From an uncultured Desulfobacter sp. (GTDB lineage Bacteria > Desulfobacterota > Desulfobacteria > Desulfobacterales > Desulfobacteraceae): a stretch of 64,000 nt of DNA. Below are positions 17,149-25,871 of this stretch, piece after piece (the stretch's first letter is position 1; every line of letters begins with the position of its first letter). The position numbers were made by a program, and so were the translations under genes. The notes beneath the pieces are model-generated. The model saw only the letters and a program-made list of their open reading frames with translations, did not search any database and was not told the DNA's origin. The stretch covers positions 1,908,001 through 1,972,000 of the forward strand of contig NZ_OY762614.1 of the NCBI RefSeq assembly GCF_963666145.1. Reading direction: 5' to 3'.

Positions 17149-19464
17149 TTATTTCATAATATTCCTTTTCTGCTCAAGCTGAACAATGGACGGGGTCAGA
17201 AAAATAAGCAATTCATCACGATCGTCAGACTTGGATTTCGAACCGAAAAGATAACCTAACCCCGGAATGCCTGCCAGAAATGGGATACCATCCTGGTCGT
17301 GGCTCTGGGTGGTCTTGACCACTCCGCCGATAACAACCGTATCATTATTATTTACCAGAAGCTCTGTTTCCGCCTCATTGGTTGCCAGGGTCGGAACATT
17401 GTCTGCACTATAGCCAGCAATGTCATTTTTGGTCAATCGCACGGTCATGGAAATTCTGTTGTCCGGCGTAACATGGGGCGTGACTTCCAACAACAGGTCA
17501 ATGTCTTTGTACTCCACAGACGGATTGCCGGCATCATCCTGTACGGAATAGGCATATTCCTGTCCTTGCTTGATCATTGCTTTTTTGTTGTCCAGGGTCA
17601 GGATTCTTGGGGAAGATACGATCCGGACATCCCCCTGTGCTTCGGACGCTTCAAGTTGTGCATTGAGCGCACTGACAGAGGATCCGAACAGGTTAAAAAA
17701 AGAAAAGTCACCTGAAAACCCCACCACATTAGCGCCGGCACCGTTAACAGACACCGAATAATCATCAACAAAGTTCGATATCACATCAGAATCGTTGGAC
17801 AGATTCCAGTTGATTCCAAAACTTCTGGAAAACTCCTTGGTGACTTCGACCACCTTGGCCTCAATCATGATCTGAGGCGTCACCTTATCCAAACGGAAGA
17901 TAAGCTCATTGGCCTGGGCAATCTTGGCCTGGGTGTCGGTAATGATCAGCATATTGGTCCGGGTGTCCACCGAGACTTTGCCCCGGTCCGGGGTCAGGAT
18001 CTGGGAGACATGGGGTTCAATATCAGCCTTTGCATCTGAATAATTTACAGGAATATATTCGGTGACAAGGGGCTCCAAGGCTTTTTTCTGATCTTCGGAT
18101 TTCTGCCGGGCCGCTATGGCTTCCTGGCGTTCATTTTCTTCCCTGGCAAGGGTTGCTGTGGTGGCAATGCGGATAACATTGCCCTCCATTTTTTTACCGA
18201 GCCCGTTCATTCTCAACACAAGATCAAGGATCTGATCCCAGGGCACTGGATCCTGGAGGCTTAAAGTGACCTTGCCGTCCACATCTTTATCAATGGCAAA
18301 ATTTTTGCCGCTCACACTCTTTAATATCCTGAAAACATTTTTTATATCCGTTTCATAAAAATCCAGTTTGATTTTTTCACCGGTGTACCGAACCGAGGCA
18401 GGATTTAATAACGGGTCTTGATCTAAAGGAACACCATTTTTTGGGGCCATTGACTCCCCCATACTCGGTTCTGCGGGTCCGGCACTTGTCGTTTGCCCGT
18501 TGTTTAAATTTACTTTTGCTTTATCAAATTCAGGCGGAGAGAGGGCAGACGCTTCAAATTTCATATGAATACCCCTGGTGGTTTGAACCACTTGGAACGG
18601 CACTTTGTCCCTAACCTTGATATCCACCAGGGTATCATTTGGGTTTGCGGGATTTGGCCGGGGCATAACCTGTTCCACGGCGGAATTAAAATACCGGGTC
18701 ATAAGGGGCCGCTGATGGTGCAAAGGCACCATTGTATTATATAAAACAAGTGAAATGATATCATTGCGATTCTGAATCGTTTCGTATCGAACCGGATGAT
18801 CCGTCAGAATCTGGATATCAGACTGCCCCGAATCGTTGGTATCAAATTCAATATGGGTCAAATGGGCTGTTGTGCCGGGAATAGAAACATCTTCGGGCAG
18901 CACATCAGCCGCTTTTAAGTCTTTTGTGGGTTCATCCGTAAGGGAATCCGCTTCGCCCATCGGCCCAAGAGCGTCTCGATCACCCTTGATAATAATCCCC
19001 AAACGACCCGGTTTTTCCTCCACAATGTACGGTAAATCTGCTTTAAGCAGGATATCCACCTTAACTGTTGTCCGGGCTTCGTCGATAAACCCCACCTGTA
19101 TACCGCTGACACGGGGGTCTGAAAATGAACCGGCATCCACACCGGGGCCAAGGCGAACATTGGACAGATAAACGCTCACAGCAAAGGGAAACGCCTGCTT
19201 AATGGACGTAAAATCATCCAACCCCGGGGAACCCTGTATCCATACCTCAAACACATCTGCTGTTGGATTGACCCATATTTTATCAACCGTGTTAGGCACA
19301 GACACAGAATCAATCCGGGCATTGCTGCGTTGCGTTTCTTTTTGTGTATCCGACGGTGTTGCGGTGTTTTGGGTAATGCACCCTGCCGTAAAGGAAAGCA
19401 ACAGAACCAACATGATAAGACCGTTCCCATAATGTCTGACAGCAGATCGATAATTATCCATCAT
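17149..19464 (-). CDS. pilQ: Type IV pilus secretin PilQ
   Basis: A 771-residue outer-membrane secretin through which the pilus exits. In order: a lipoprotein-like signal ending FTAGC, two AMIN domains (about 55-150 and 200-330), a variable linker, an STN domain (LDFYETDIKNVFRILKSVSG, near residue 365), a NolW/N1 domain (VTEYIPVNYSDAKADIEPHV), and the C-terminal secretin barrel (RIVSSPRILTLDNKKAMIKQG ... VVIGGVVKTTQ ... IPGLGYLFGS ... LLIFLTPSIV). I start at 19464 (MMDNYRS), 1 bp after the pilP stop, with GGGGA upstream; the open frame runs on to 19506. It is the last gene of pilMNOPQ. Confidence 0.95.
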   Translation of the reverse strand: MMDNYRSAVRHYGNGLIMLVLLLSFTAGCITQNTATPSDTQKETQRSNARIDSVSVPNTVDKIWVNPTADVFEVWIQGSPGLDDFTSIKQAFPFAVSVYLSNVRLGPGVDAGSFSDPRVSGIQVGFIDEARTTVKVDILLKADLPYIVEEKPGRLGIIIKGDRDALGPMGEADSLTDEPTKDLKAADVLPEDVSIPGTTAHLTHIEFDTNDSGQSDIQILTDHPVRYETIQNRNDIISLVLYNTMVPLHHQRPLMTRYFNSAVEQVMPRPNPANPNDTLVDIKVRDKVPFQVVQTTRGIHMKFEASALSPPEFDKAKVNLNNGQTTSAGPAEPSMGESMAPKNGVPLDQDPLLNPASVRYTGEKIKLDFYETDIKNVFRILKSVSGKNFAIDKDVDGKVTLSLQDPVPWDQILDLVLRMNGLGKKMEGNVIRIATTATLAREENERQEAIAARQKSEDQKKALEPLVTEYIPVNYSDAKADIEPHVSQILTPDRGKVSVDTRTNMLIITDTQAKIAQANELIFRLDKVTPQIMIEAKVVEVTKEFSRSFGINWNLSNDSDVISNFVDDYSVSVNGAGANVVGFSGDFSFFNLFGSSVSALNAQLEASEAQGDVRIVSSPRILTLDNKKAMIKQGQEYAYSVQDDAGNPSVEYKDIDLLLEVTPHVTPDNRISMTVRLTKNDIAGYSADNVPTLATNEAETELLVNNNDTVVIGGVVKTTQSHDQDGIPFLAGIPGLGYLFGSKSKSDDRDELLIFLTPSIVQLEQKRNIMK

Positions 19465-19465
19465 C

Positions 19466-20146
19466 TTATTCCCCATCCTCGCTTTTATGAAATGTAATCT
19501 CCTCATATCGCTTACGCTCTTTCCCTTGAAAATCTTTTACATTCTCTTCAATTTCAATTCCGTCCTGGGTGATGGCGGTCACCCGCCCGCCATTGGGTCC
19601 GATATAAGTACCCACGGCAACCTCATACCCTTTACCGGTCGCTTCTTCTACCATGGCAATGGTCCGGTTCTGCATTTCAACAATCGCCACCAGCTTAACC
19701 TGGCTCAATGCCAGTTTTTCCAAAGGAGTCAACGTTCTCTTGGGCTTTGCACCCTCGGATGACTCCCCCCCGCCGGACGTATTTTTTTCAGCAATCAAAG
19801 GGACAAAAGGGTCCACCCTTCCATTGCTGTCATATTTTGCCATGGCTTGAAAAATACCGCCCTTTTGCAGGCCGGAATCACCATCACTGTGATCACCGAT
19901 TGGCTCATCATGAATCGATTCCTGAACCGATTTCAAATCAGGTAACGGTGCCTGTTTTTTCTCGGCATCCCCGGCAACATTTGTTTGGGGTACCGATGGT
20001 TTTGATTGAGCAATGGGTTTGGAAATCACCTGGGGCGGATTTGTTAATTTCGGTGTTGGTGACGGTTCCTCGTTACAGGCAGATACGAACAATAATGAGA
20101 CACCCACCAAGCCCGCCACCCAACATATCTTAATTCGTTTTTCCAT
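19466..20146 (-). CDS. pilP: Pilus assembly lipoprotein PilP
   Basis: A 226-residue inner-membrane lipoprotein (signal GLVGVSLLFVSAC) with a Pro/Ser-rich linker to about residue 90 and a C-terminal beta-sandwich that in PilP binds the PilQ periplasmic domains. Family marks are RVDPFVPLI, LTPLEKLALSQVKLVAIV, the AMVEEATGKGYEVAVGTYIG motif and ITQDGIEIEE. It lies 11 bp after pilO and 1 bp before pilQ. Confidence 0.92.
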   Translation of the reverse strand: MEKRIKICWVAGLVGVSLLFVSACNEEPSPTPKLTNPPQVISKPIAQSKPSVPQTNVAGDAEKKQAPLPDLKSVQESIHDEPIGDHSDGDSGLQKGGIFQAMAKYDSNGRVDPFVPLIAEKNTSGGGESSEGAKPKRTLTPLEKLALSQVKLVAIVEMQNRTIAMVEEATGKGYEVAVGTYIGPNGGRVTAITQDGIEIEENVKDFQGKERKRYEEITFHKSEDGE

Positions 20147-20157
20147 ATCCGACGCCT

Positions 20158-20829
20158 CTACCCCTTTCTGTGTCTTTTCTTACCTTTCTTGCCGGCAGCT
20201 TCGTCCTCTTTGGGTTCAACAAACATGTAGGTAACTGCCACGCATTTCATCTGAATTTGATTTTTGTCGGCAGGGGTTTTCCCTGAATTTCGGTTCATCT
20301 CAATGTTCGACATATTCACGATACGATTAAGTCCTGCAACCCGGTAAAAAAATTCGGCCATCTGATGATAACGACCGGCAACCGTCATGGACAATGGAAT
20401 TTCTATATAGGACGATTTCTGCACCATATTCTGGGGCGCAAACAACTGGACCTCAAGCCCGGCATCCCTGCCCGCCTTGGATATTTCATCCAGCAAGGAG
20501 GGTAACTCTCTTTTATCCGGCAGGGCTGTCATTGCAATATTGAACTGCTCCTGGGCCTGTGCCATCTGTGCCTCAACGGTTTTAAGGGCGGCGGCTTTGA
20601 TTTTGTAAGTTGATAAAAGATTTTTCTGTTGCTCCAGATCCTGCCTGGCAGCGGTAAGGGCATCAAGCTTCGGGCTAAGCAAGAAAAAATAGAACCCGGC
20701 ACCAACGACGCCCAATGTCCCCAGACAGATGAGCAGACGCTGAATTTTTGTCAAAGTGCCTATTTTTTCAAACAGAACGTCTATCTTTTTTCTAATTTTC
20801 GCAACACTGTTTTTCTCTTTCCCGGCCAT
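20158..20829 (-). CDS. pilO: Pilus assembly protein PilO
   Basis: A 223-residue bitopic inner-membrane protein: a short cytoplasmic tail, one membrane helix (LLICLGTLGVVGAGFYFFLL, about 32-51), a coiled coil (about 60-105) and a ferredoxin-like periplasmic domain (LPSLLDEISKAGRDAGLEV). It pairs with PilN to align the pilus machinery. The extreme C-terminus is very basic (KKGKKRHRKG), which is unusual but consistent in frame. It overlaps the pilN stop by one base. Confidence 0.92.
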   Translation of the reverse strand: MAGKEKNSVAKIRKKIDVLFEKIGTLTKIQRLLICLGTLGVVGAGFYFFLLSPKLDALTAARQDLEQQKNLLSTYKIKAAALKTVEAQMAQAQEQFNIAMTALPDKRELPSLLDEISKAGRDAGLEVQLFAPQNMVQKSSYIEIPLSMTVAGRYHQMAEFFYRVAGLNRIVNMSNIEMNRNSGKTPADKNQIQMKCVAVTYMFVEPKEDEAAGKKGKKRHRKG

Positions 20830-21419
20830 TATTTTTTCCTTTGTGGGGACGTTTCACCGGAATCTGCCTGTTCAGGCGATTTCCTTGTGCAGGATATTTC
20901 AAATTCCTTTAACCGGATGTTCTCGTCAAACACCTTTGTCTGGGAGCGTTTTAAGTCTACAGCTCCAAACAGCTGAGAGCTTTCAAGTTTTCTCATGAAA
21001 TCGGCAATGGTGGGGTTATCAAAGGCAACCCCTTTTAAAAAAACGGTCTGGTCCTTTGCGCTTACACTGGACAGCCACATTTTTGTTTTTACAATCCTGT
21101 CGGCCAACTGCTCCAGTAAAATCTGCTGTTCGTTCCTTCTTTCTTTCAAATTCTCGACGATGGCCAGTTTACTCTCCAGGATGGCCAGATCTTTCTTGAT
21201 CTGCGACACCCTATCTGCCTTTTTCTTATACTTAAGGCTTTCGGCTTTCACCTGGGCGGCCTCATTTTTTGTCCGATCAATTTCATTGTTCAACAAAAAA
21301 GCCCCCCACCCAAGTGCCAAAATAACAAAGACAAGGGAAAGAAAGAATATGGAGACCTGGCGACGAATATTCTCCTTTTTCCTGGCAAGCCTGAACGGCA
21401 ACAGATTAATTCGTATCAT
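20829..21419 (-). CDS. pilN: Pilus assembly protein PilN
   Basis: A 196-residue partner of PilO. The conserved cytoplasmic tail IRINLLPFRLARKKENIRRQ, which docks into PilM, is at the very N-terminus, then one membrane helix (about 24-44), a coiled coil, and a periplasmic ferredoxin-like domain (MWLSSVSAKDQTVFLKGVA). It overlaps pilM by 4 bp (ATGA) and pilO by 1 bp, indicating tight coupling. Confidence 0.94.
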   Translation of the reverse strand: MIRINLLPFRLARKKENIRRQVSIFFLSLVFVILALGWGAFLLNNEIDRTKNEAAQVKAESLKYKKKADRVSQIKKDLAILESKLAIVENLKERRNEQQILLEQLADRIVKTKMWLSSVSAKDQTVFLKGVAFDNPTIADFMRKLESSQLFGAVDLKRSQTKVFDENIRLKEFEISCTRKSPEQADSGETSPQRKK

Positions 21420-22474
21420 TTGTCATCTACCCGTCTCATGGCAAGCCCCAATGCAATGGGGGCAAGAAGCTGGTACGCTTCCAATTCGCCAAGTTGCGTT
21501 GAATCGCTGACCAATCCGGCAAAGGGGTTAATCTTTGACACCGTGACCTTCAGCTCGTTAGTCAATTTTTCAGACAACAGATCTATGAAACCGCCCCCGC
21601 CGCTGACAACAATATGTTCTACCCCGGCATTGCCTGGGCTGGACTCAAAGGTATACACCACCTCGCTGATATCCGAACACCAGTTGCCAACTACCATGTC
21701 AAAAAGCTCGTTCAATTCCTGTTCCGATTCCGGATAATCGACCTCCCCCATGATAATCTGCAAAGCCTTTTCCCGATCAACCTCGAGTCGTTCACTGACA
21801 ACTGAGACAAGCTGATCGCATCCATTGGTCATGTCCCGCATCATCATGGAATTGTTGTTCTGGAGTATATTCACACTGGTTTTGGATGCCCCCACATCAA
21901 GCAGCAGCGTGATACGCCCATGGTCAACATCGGGAAGAATTTCATAAATATTTTGAAGCGCAAACGCATCCACATCAATAATAACGGGATTAAGGCCCGC
22001 CATCTGGATCAGTTCAACATATTCATCCACCAGGTCCTGCCTTACCGCGACAAGAAGCACATTCATCTGTTCGGCAGAATATTCGCTGTCACCTAAAATC
22101 TGATAATCGATATTAACATCATCAATATCGTAGGGGATATATTGCTCGGCCTCGGCCCGGATATTTTTATGCAGCTGCTCATCAGGCACCTTTGAGGTAC
22201 TGATGGTCTTTACAACCACGGAATGGCCGCCGGTGGAAAGGGCCACATTTTTTTCCTTGATTTTTTCCGCCTGAAATAAGTCGCGAATAATGCCGGCCAG
22301 CCCCTCCATATCGGCGATCCGACCTTCCTGAATCATGCCCTCTGGAACCTTTGCGATGCCGAATTTATGGAGCGAACGGCCTTTTTTAGTCGTCTTCAGT
22401 TCGGCCACTTTAACGAAAGCAGCCCCAATGTCCAAGCCTACAAGATGACTCTTTTTCCTGAATACCATACGCAT
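21416..22474 (-). CDS. pilM: Pilus assembly ATPase-fold protein PilM
   Basis: A 352-residue actin/FtsA-like cytoplasmic protein. ATP-fold motifs are LVGLDIGAAFVKVAEL (phosphate 1), TLLLDVGASKTSVNIL (phosphate 2) and HIVVSGGGGFIDLL (adenosine). PilM forms the cytoplasmic ring contacting PilN and the motor ATPases. It is the first gene of pilMNOPQ. GGGGA lies 3 bases before the ATG at 22474 and 9 bases before the alternative ATG at 22468, so either start is possible. Confidence 0.94.
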   Translation of the reverse strand: MRMVFRKKSHLVGLDIGAAFVKVAELKTTKKGRSLHKFGIAKVPEGMIQEGRIADMEGLAGIIRDLFQAEKIKEKNVALSTGGHSVVVKTISTSKVPDEQLHKNIRAEAEQYIPYDIDDVNIDYQILGDSEYSAEQMNVLLVAVRQDLVDEYVELIQMAGLNPVIIDVDAFALQNIYEILPDVDHGRITLLLDVGASKTSVNILQNNNSMMMRDMTNGCDQLVSVVSERLEVDREKALQIIMGEVDYPESEQELNELFDMVVGNWCSDISEVVYTFESSPGNAGVEHIVVSGGGGFIDLLSEKLTNELKVTVSKINPFAGLVSDSTQLGELEAYQLLAPIALGLAMRRVDDK

Positions 22475-22559
22475 CTATCCCCAATGGTAGCTGTCGCAAA
22501 GGAGGTGAATTAAGAATTAAAATAATAATTATTGATATCCAACATTAATATAACTATAT

Positions 22560-22588
22560 ATTTGATACGAATATGGATGCAAAGTCAA
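22560..22588 (-). promoter_or_regulatory. Candidate sigma-70 promoter for pilMNOPQ
   Basis: On the minus strand TTGACT (22588-22583), 17 bp, then TCAAAT (22565-22560). It would leave a leader of about 80 nt that contains TTCACCTCCTTT (22510-22499), the sequence of the 16S rRNA 3' end. The -35 box is 5/6 and the -10 box 4/6 to consensus. Confidence 0.4.
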
Positions 22589-22706
22589 GCAGAATCAAAC
22601 TGTTTAACGGATTGAACCACAAAAAAAAAAGAAAGTATTTATTAAATCAAACGCCCCTCAAAATATGAAATTATTTTCATAACAAAGACGCAAAAAACGG
22701 ATTAAT

Positions 22707-24137
22707 GTGAAAAAAAAAAAGCAAAAAGAGCCTGATAGTTCAGGCACCCGACCTTTTGTTCTCGTCAAAGCCTTCACCGTCTCAAGCCTTGTTGTCATGT
22801 TGACGGCAACCATCGTTATTGCAGCACTAAATGCCCACTGGGTACGAAAAATACTGCTTGAGAAAAGTAAAGAGTATAACCGGCTTCTAGTTGAAAATCT
22901 AAACCATCAAATATTTTTAAGATTTGTATGGCCCGTGGTGTTCAAACAAGGAGAGATAAAATTACGGGAACCTGATCAGTATAGGCTTCTTGACACAGTT
23001 GTAAAAAGCACTCTGCACAGTTTCCATGTGGAAATGGTCAATATATATGCAACGGACAATGTTATTGCCTATAGTCTGGATAAAACCCAGATCGGTAAAA
23101 AAAATGCCGGGGGTGTCCATTATGAAAAAGCCATGAAAAAGGAGATCATTTCTAAACTTGTTCAGCAGGGCAACTGGATGGAACTGACATTCTGGTTTCC
23201 CAAAGAGACCAAAATCGTGACCTTTGCGCCGTTAATGCAGGAAGTACAACTCACCAGAGAAAAAGACAGAACGGTCATCGGCGTTATTGAGATTATCAGG
23301 GATGTATCCGATGATTATCAGAAGGTATTTAAACTCCAGGGGTTAATTGTCGTCAGCTGCGCCACCATCATGGGCATTCTTTTTCTTATTCTCCGGTTTG
23401 TGGTGAAACATGGGGAAAATATCATTGAACGCAGGGCCGAAGAGCGGCTCAAACTCGAAGAAAAACTGCGGCAGACAGAACACCTGTCCGCCATCGGAGA
23501 GATGACGGCCGGCGTATCACACGAAATTCGCAACCCTTTAGGCATTATAAAAAGCTCTGCACAGCTGATGCAAAAAAAGATGGCCAAATTGGACCCGTCC
23601 AGCAGTATTCCTGGGATTATTGTTGAAGAGTCCACCCGTTTAGACCGCATCATCACAGACTTCCTCGATTTTGCAAAACCTAAAATCGCAGACCTAAGAC
23701 CCTGCAGCCTGGAAGAGATCATAGATAAAAACATCGCGTTTTTATCGTCTTCAGATGAGCATAAAGAAATTAAAATCATCCGGGAATACCAGTACGCGCC
23801 GGACATTCTTGGAGATCCAGCCATGCTCTATCAGGCCTTTTTGAATATTTTCCTCAATGCATTCCAGGCCATGGATGAAAAAAATGGACGCATCACCATT
23901 ACCACATGGTATGAATCTGGATTTGTCCTTGCCGCCTTCACAGACACTGGCCCGGGCATTGACGAAGAGATTCTGAAAAAAATCTGGACGCCCTTTTTTA
24001 CCACCAAGGAGATGGGAACCGGTTTAGGTCTTGGTATTATCAAAAACATCATTCAAGCGCACCAGGGGGAGATCAACATCACCAATGCCGAACCCCACGG
24101 AACCCGGGTGGAGATACGTCTGCCCGCAGCGCCGTAA
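22707..24137 (+). CDS. Membrane sensor histidine kinase (NtrB/PilS/ZraS-like)
   Basis: A 476-residue kinase with two membrane helices (about 20-42 and 210-232) bracketing a periplasmic sensor of about 165 residues, a short linker coiled coil, HisKA with the phospho-acceptor H272 in GVSHEIRNPLG, and a HATPase_c with N/G boxes (FTDTGPGIDEE, FFTTKEMGTGLGLGI). There is no PAS domain. GTG at 22707 is the start; the codon before it in frame is not usable and the protein begins with a run of lysines. It lies 17 bp ahead of a sigma-54 response regulator, its obvious partner. It is divergent from pilM, so pilus control is a reasonable guess but not shown. Confidence 0.88.
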   Translation: MKKKKQKEPDSSGTRPFVLVKAFTVSSLVVMLTATIVIAALNAHWVRKILLEKSKEYNRLLVENLNHQIFLRFVWPVVFKQGEIKLREPDQYRLLDTVVKSTLHSFHVEMVNIYATDNVIAYSLDKTQIGKKNAGGVHYEKAMKKEIISKLVQQGNWMELTFWFPKETKIVTFAPLMQEVQLTREKDRTVIGVIEIIRDVSDDYQKVFKLQGLIVVSCATIMGILFLILRFVVKHGENIIERRAEERLKLEEKLRQTEHLSAIGEMTAGVSHEIRNPLGIIKSSAQLMQKKMAKLDPSSSIPGIIVEESTRLDRIITDFLDFAKPKIADLRPCSLEEIIDKNIAFLSSSDEHKEIKIIREYQYAPDILGDPAMLYQAFLNIFLNAFQAMDEKNGRITITTWYESGFVLAAFTDTGPGIDEEILKKIWTPFFTTKEMGTGLGLGIIKNIIQAHQGEINITNAEPHGTRVEIRLPAAP

Positions 24138-24154
24138 CATATCCGGGAGTTATA

Positions 24155-25546
24155 ATGGAACGAATATTAATTGTAGATGACGAAAAACACTATCCCATGA
24201 TCATCGGTGAAGTTTTAAGCGAAGAAGGGTATACCCCGTTCACCGCATCAAGCGGGATGGAAGCACTGGATATCCTGAACACCCAACCCATTGACCTGGT
24301 CTTATCCGATGTCAAAATGCCGGGCATGTCCGGTATTGACCTTTTAGAAAAAGCCAAACAGATCAAACCCGATCTTCCGGTGATCATCATGACAGCATTC
24401 GGCAGCGTGGAAAAGGCGGTAGAAGCCATGCACAAAGGCGCCTATACCTTTATTTTAAAACCCTTTGAAAACGAAGCCCTCATTGCGCACATCGCCAAAG
24501 CGCTGTCCGTGTCCAAAATTGTCATGGAGAACACCCGCCTTAAAGATGCCATCCGGTCACGGTACCACTTTGACAACATCATCGGTAAAAGCAAACCCAT
24601 GCAGAATCTGTACGAAATGATCAAAAAAGTAGCCCCGACCAGTGCCTCCGTACTCGTCGAAGGAGAAAGCGGCACCGGCAAGGAACTTGTGGCCAAATCT
24701 ATTCATTATAATAGCATGAGAAAAGATCAGCCCTTAATTGCGGTGAACTGTTCGGCATTTGCCGAATCTCTTATGGAAAGCGAACTTTTCGGGCATGAAA
24801 AAGGGGCATTCACCGGTGCCGTGGGGTTGAAAAAAGGCCGGTTTGAAATGGCAGATAAAGGCACGTTATTTCTGGATGAAATCGGGGAGTTGTCCATGCC
24901 GCTCCAAGTCAAACTTTTAAGAGTTCTCCAGGCACGCACCGTGGAACGGGTTGGCGGGACTGAAAGCCTGCCTGTGGATTTCAGACTCATTGCCGCCACC
25001 AACAAAATACTGGAAGACGAAGTTAAAAAAGGCAATTTCCGGGAAGACCTGTACTATCGTCTCAATGTTGTCAAAGCCAACATCCCCCCCCTGCGTGACA
25101 GGCTGGAGGACATTCCGTTGCTTATCAATCACTTCATCGAAAAATACACCCAGGGTCCGGAGGCTGCCGGGGGGGTCACAGGAATTGATAAAGAGGCAAT
25201 CCAACGGCTCTGTGACTATGAATGGAAAGGCAATGTCAGGGAGCTGGAAAACGTCATTGAAAGGTCTGTCATTCTGGCTACGGGCAACATCATCACGGTA
25301 TCGGACTTGCCGGCCCAGATCCGTAATCCCAAATCCGGCACACTTCAACTGGACGGCATACCTGACGGTGTAGGTCTTTCGGAAACCCTGGCTGCAGTGG
25401 AAAAAAGAATGATTCTGAGGGCAATGAAGATGACCGATAATGTTCAGACAAAAGCCGCAAAAATCCTTGGCATCGGGAAAAGCGGACTGAATCAAAAACT
25501 AAAAAAATTCAATATAGACAAAGAGTTAAATCTCAACGACAAATAA
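24155..25546 (+). CDS. Sigma-54-dependent response regulator (NtrC/AtoC/PilR type)
   Basis: A 463-residue activator: receiver domain (ILIVDDEKHYP, acceptor D52 in LVLSDVKMPG, Lys in FILKPF), a linker, a AAA+ sigma-54 interaction domain with Walker A GESGTGKE, the sigma-54 contact loop GAFTGA, Walker B LFLDEIGEL, arginine finger region VDFRLIAATN, and a C-terminal Fis helix-turn-helix (QTKAAKILGIGKSGLNQKLKKF). It is co-transcribed with the kinase. Targets are unknown; a sigma-54 promoter sequence is visible at 57785-57800. Directly after the stop lies a cluster of GTTCA/TGAAC inverted repeats. Confidence 0.93.
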   Translation: MERILIVDDEKHYPMIIGEVLSEEGYTPFTASSGMEALDILNTQPIDLVLSDVKMPGMSGIDLLEKAKQIKPDLPVIIMTAFGSVEKAVEAMHKGAYTFILKPFENEALIAHIAKALSVSKIVMENTRLKDAIRSRYHFDNIIGKSKPMQNLYEMIKKVAPTSASVLVEGESGTGKELVAKSIHYNSMRKDQPLIAVNCSAFAESLMESELFGHEKGAFTGAVGLKKGRFEMADKGTLFLDEIGELSMPLQVKLLRVLQARTVERVGGTESLPVDFRLIAATNKILEDEVKKGNFREDLYYRLNVVKANIPPLRDRLEDIPLLINHFIEKYTQGPEAAGGVTGIDKEAIQRLCDYEWKGNVRELENVIERSVILATGNIITVSDLPAQIRNPKSGTLQLDGIPDGVGLSETLAAVEKRMILRAMKMTDNVQTKAAKILGIGKSGLNQKLKKFNIDKELNLNDK

Positions 25547-25548
25547 TA

Positions 25549-25652
25549 TTGAACCAGGGGTTCAAAATTTTGAACCCTGAAAAAGTTCGTCATTGGCCGC
25601 TGACACTCTCTTTTTAAAAAAACAGAACCCTGAAAGTTCAAATTTATGAACT
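25549..25652. promoter_or_regulatory. Cluster of GTTCA/TGAAC inverted repeats (operator-like)
   Basis: Three nested or adjacent dyads follow the response regulator stop. The first is TTGAACC-agg-GGTTCAA (25549-25565). The second is a perfect 20-bp palindrome GGGTTCAAAATTTTGAACCC (25557-25576). The third is AGTTCA-n6-TGAACT (25635-25652). The second and third share the exact form GTTCA-N6-TGAAC. GAACCCTGAAA plus AGTTC also occurs twice as a direct repeat (25571 and 25626). The first two dyads could form a terminator-like stem, but no U-tract follows. Confidence 0.5.
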
Positions 25653-25787
25653 ATTTTGTGGCGCACCCACGATCATCAGGCACACTATGCGCTTAAATAT
25701 AAAAATTATGCGCTATCTTTTCAAATAGATAGAAATTATAACAGAAAATATAATCTAAATGGCAGAAGAATTGCACATAATAATTAT

Positions 25788-25809
25788 AACTAACCAAAGG
25801 TTAGTTTTT
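25788..25809 (+). terminator. Small rho-independent terminator
   Basis: AACTAACC-AAA-GGTTAGTT is a perfect 8-bp stem with a 3-base loop, and the plus-strand T-run TTTTT at 25805-25809 starts inside the right arm. It would end a plus-strand transcript, either the kinase-regulator mRNA or a short RNA starting in the region 25650-25780. Confidence 0.55.
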
Positions 25810-25828
25810 CATCTTTTTTTCCTTTTCT

Positions 25829-25861
25829 AAAAAAGGCTGCCTCACCCAGGCAGCCTTTTTT
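25829..25861. terminator. Strong bidirectional terminator
   Basis: AAAAAAGGCTGCCT (25829-25842), loop CACCC, AGGCAGCCTTTTTT (25848-25861): a perfect 14-bp stem with A-tract and T-tract on the two sides, so it works in both directions. It ends the TPR gene on the minus strand and backs up the small plus-strand terminator upstream. Within 25547-25871 I see no coding sequence. Confidence 0.85.
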
Positions 25862-25871
25862 AGTTTATACA

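Noticed and set aside
25660..25700. Possible sigma-54 promoter (GGCGC/GGCAC near 25662 and 25680).
   Set aside because: The spacing between GG and GC is 8 rather than 10 bases, and the downstream TGC context does not fit.
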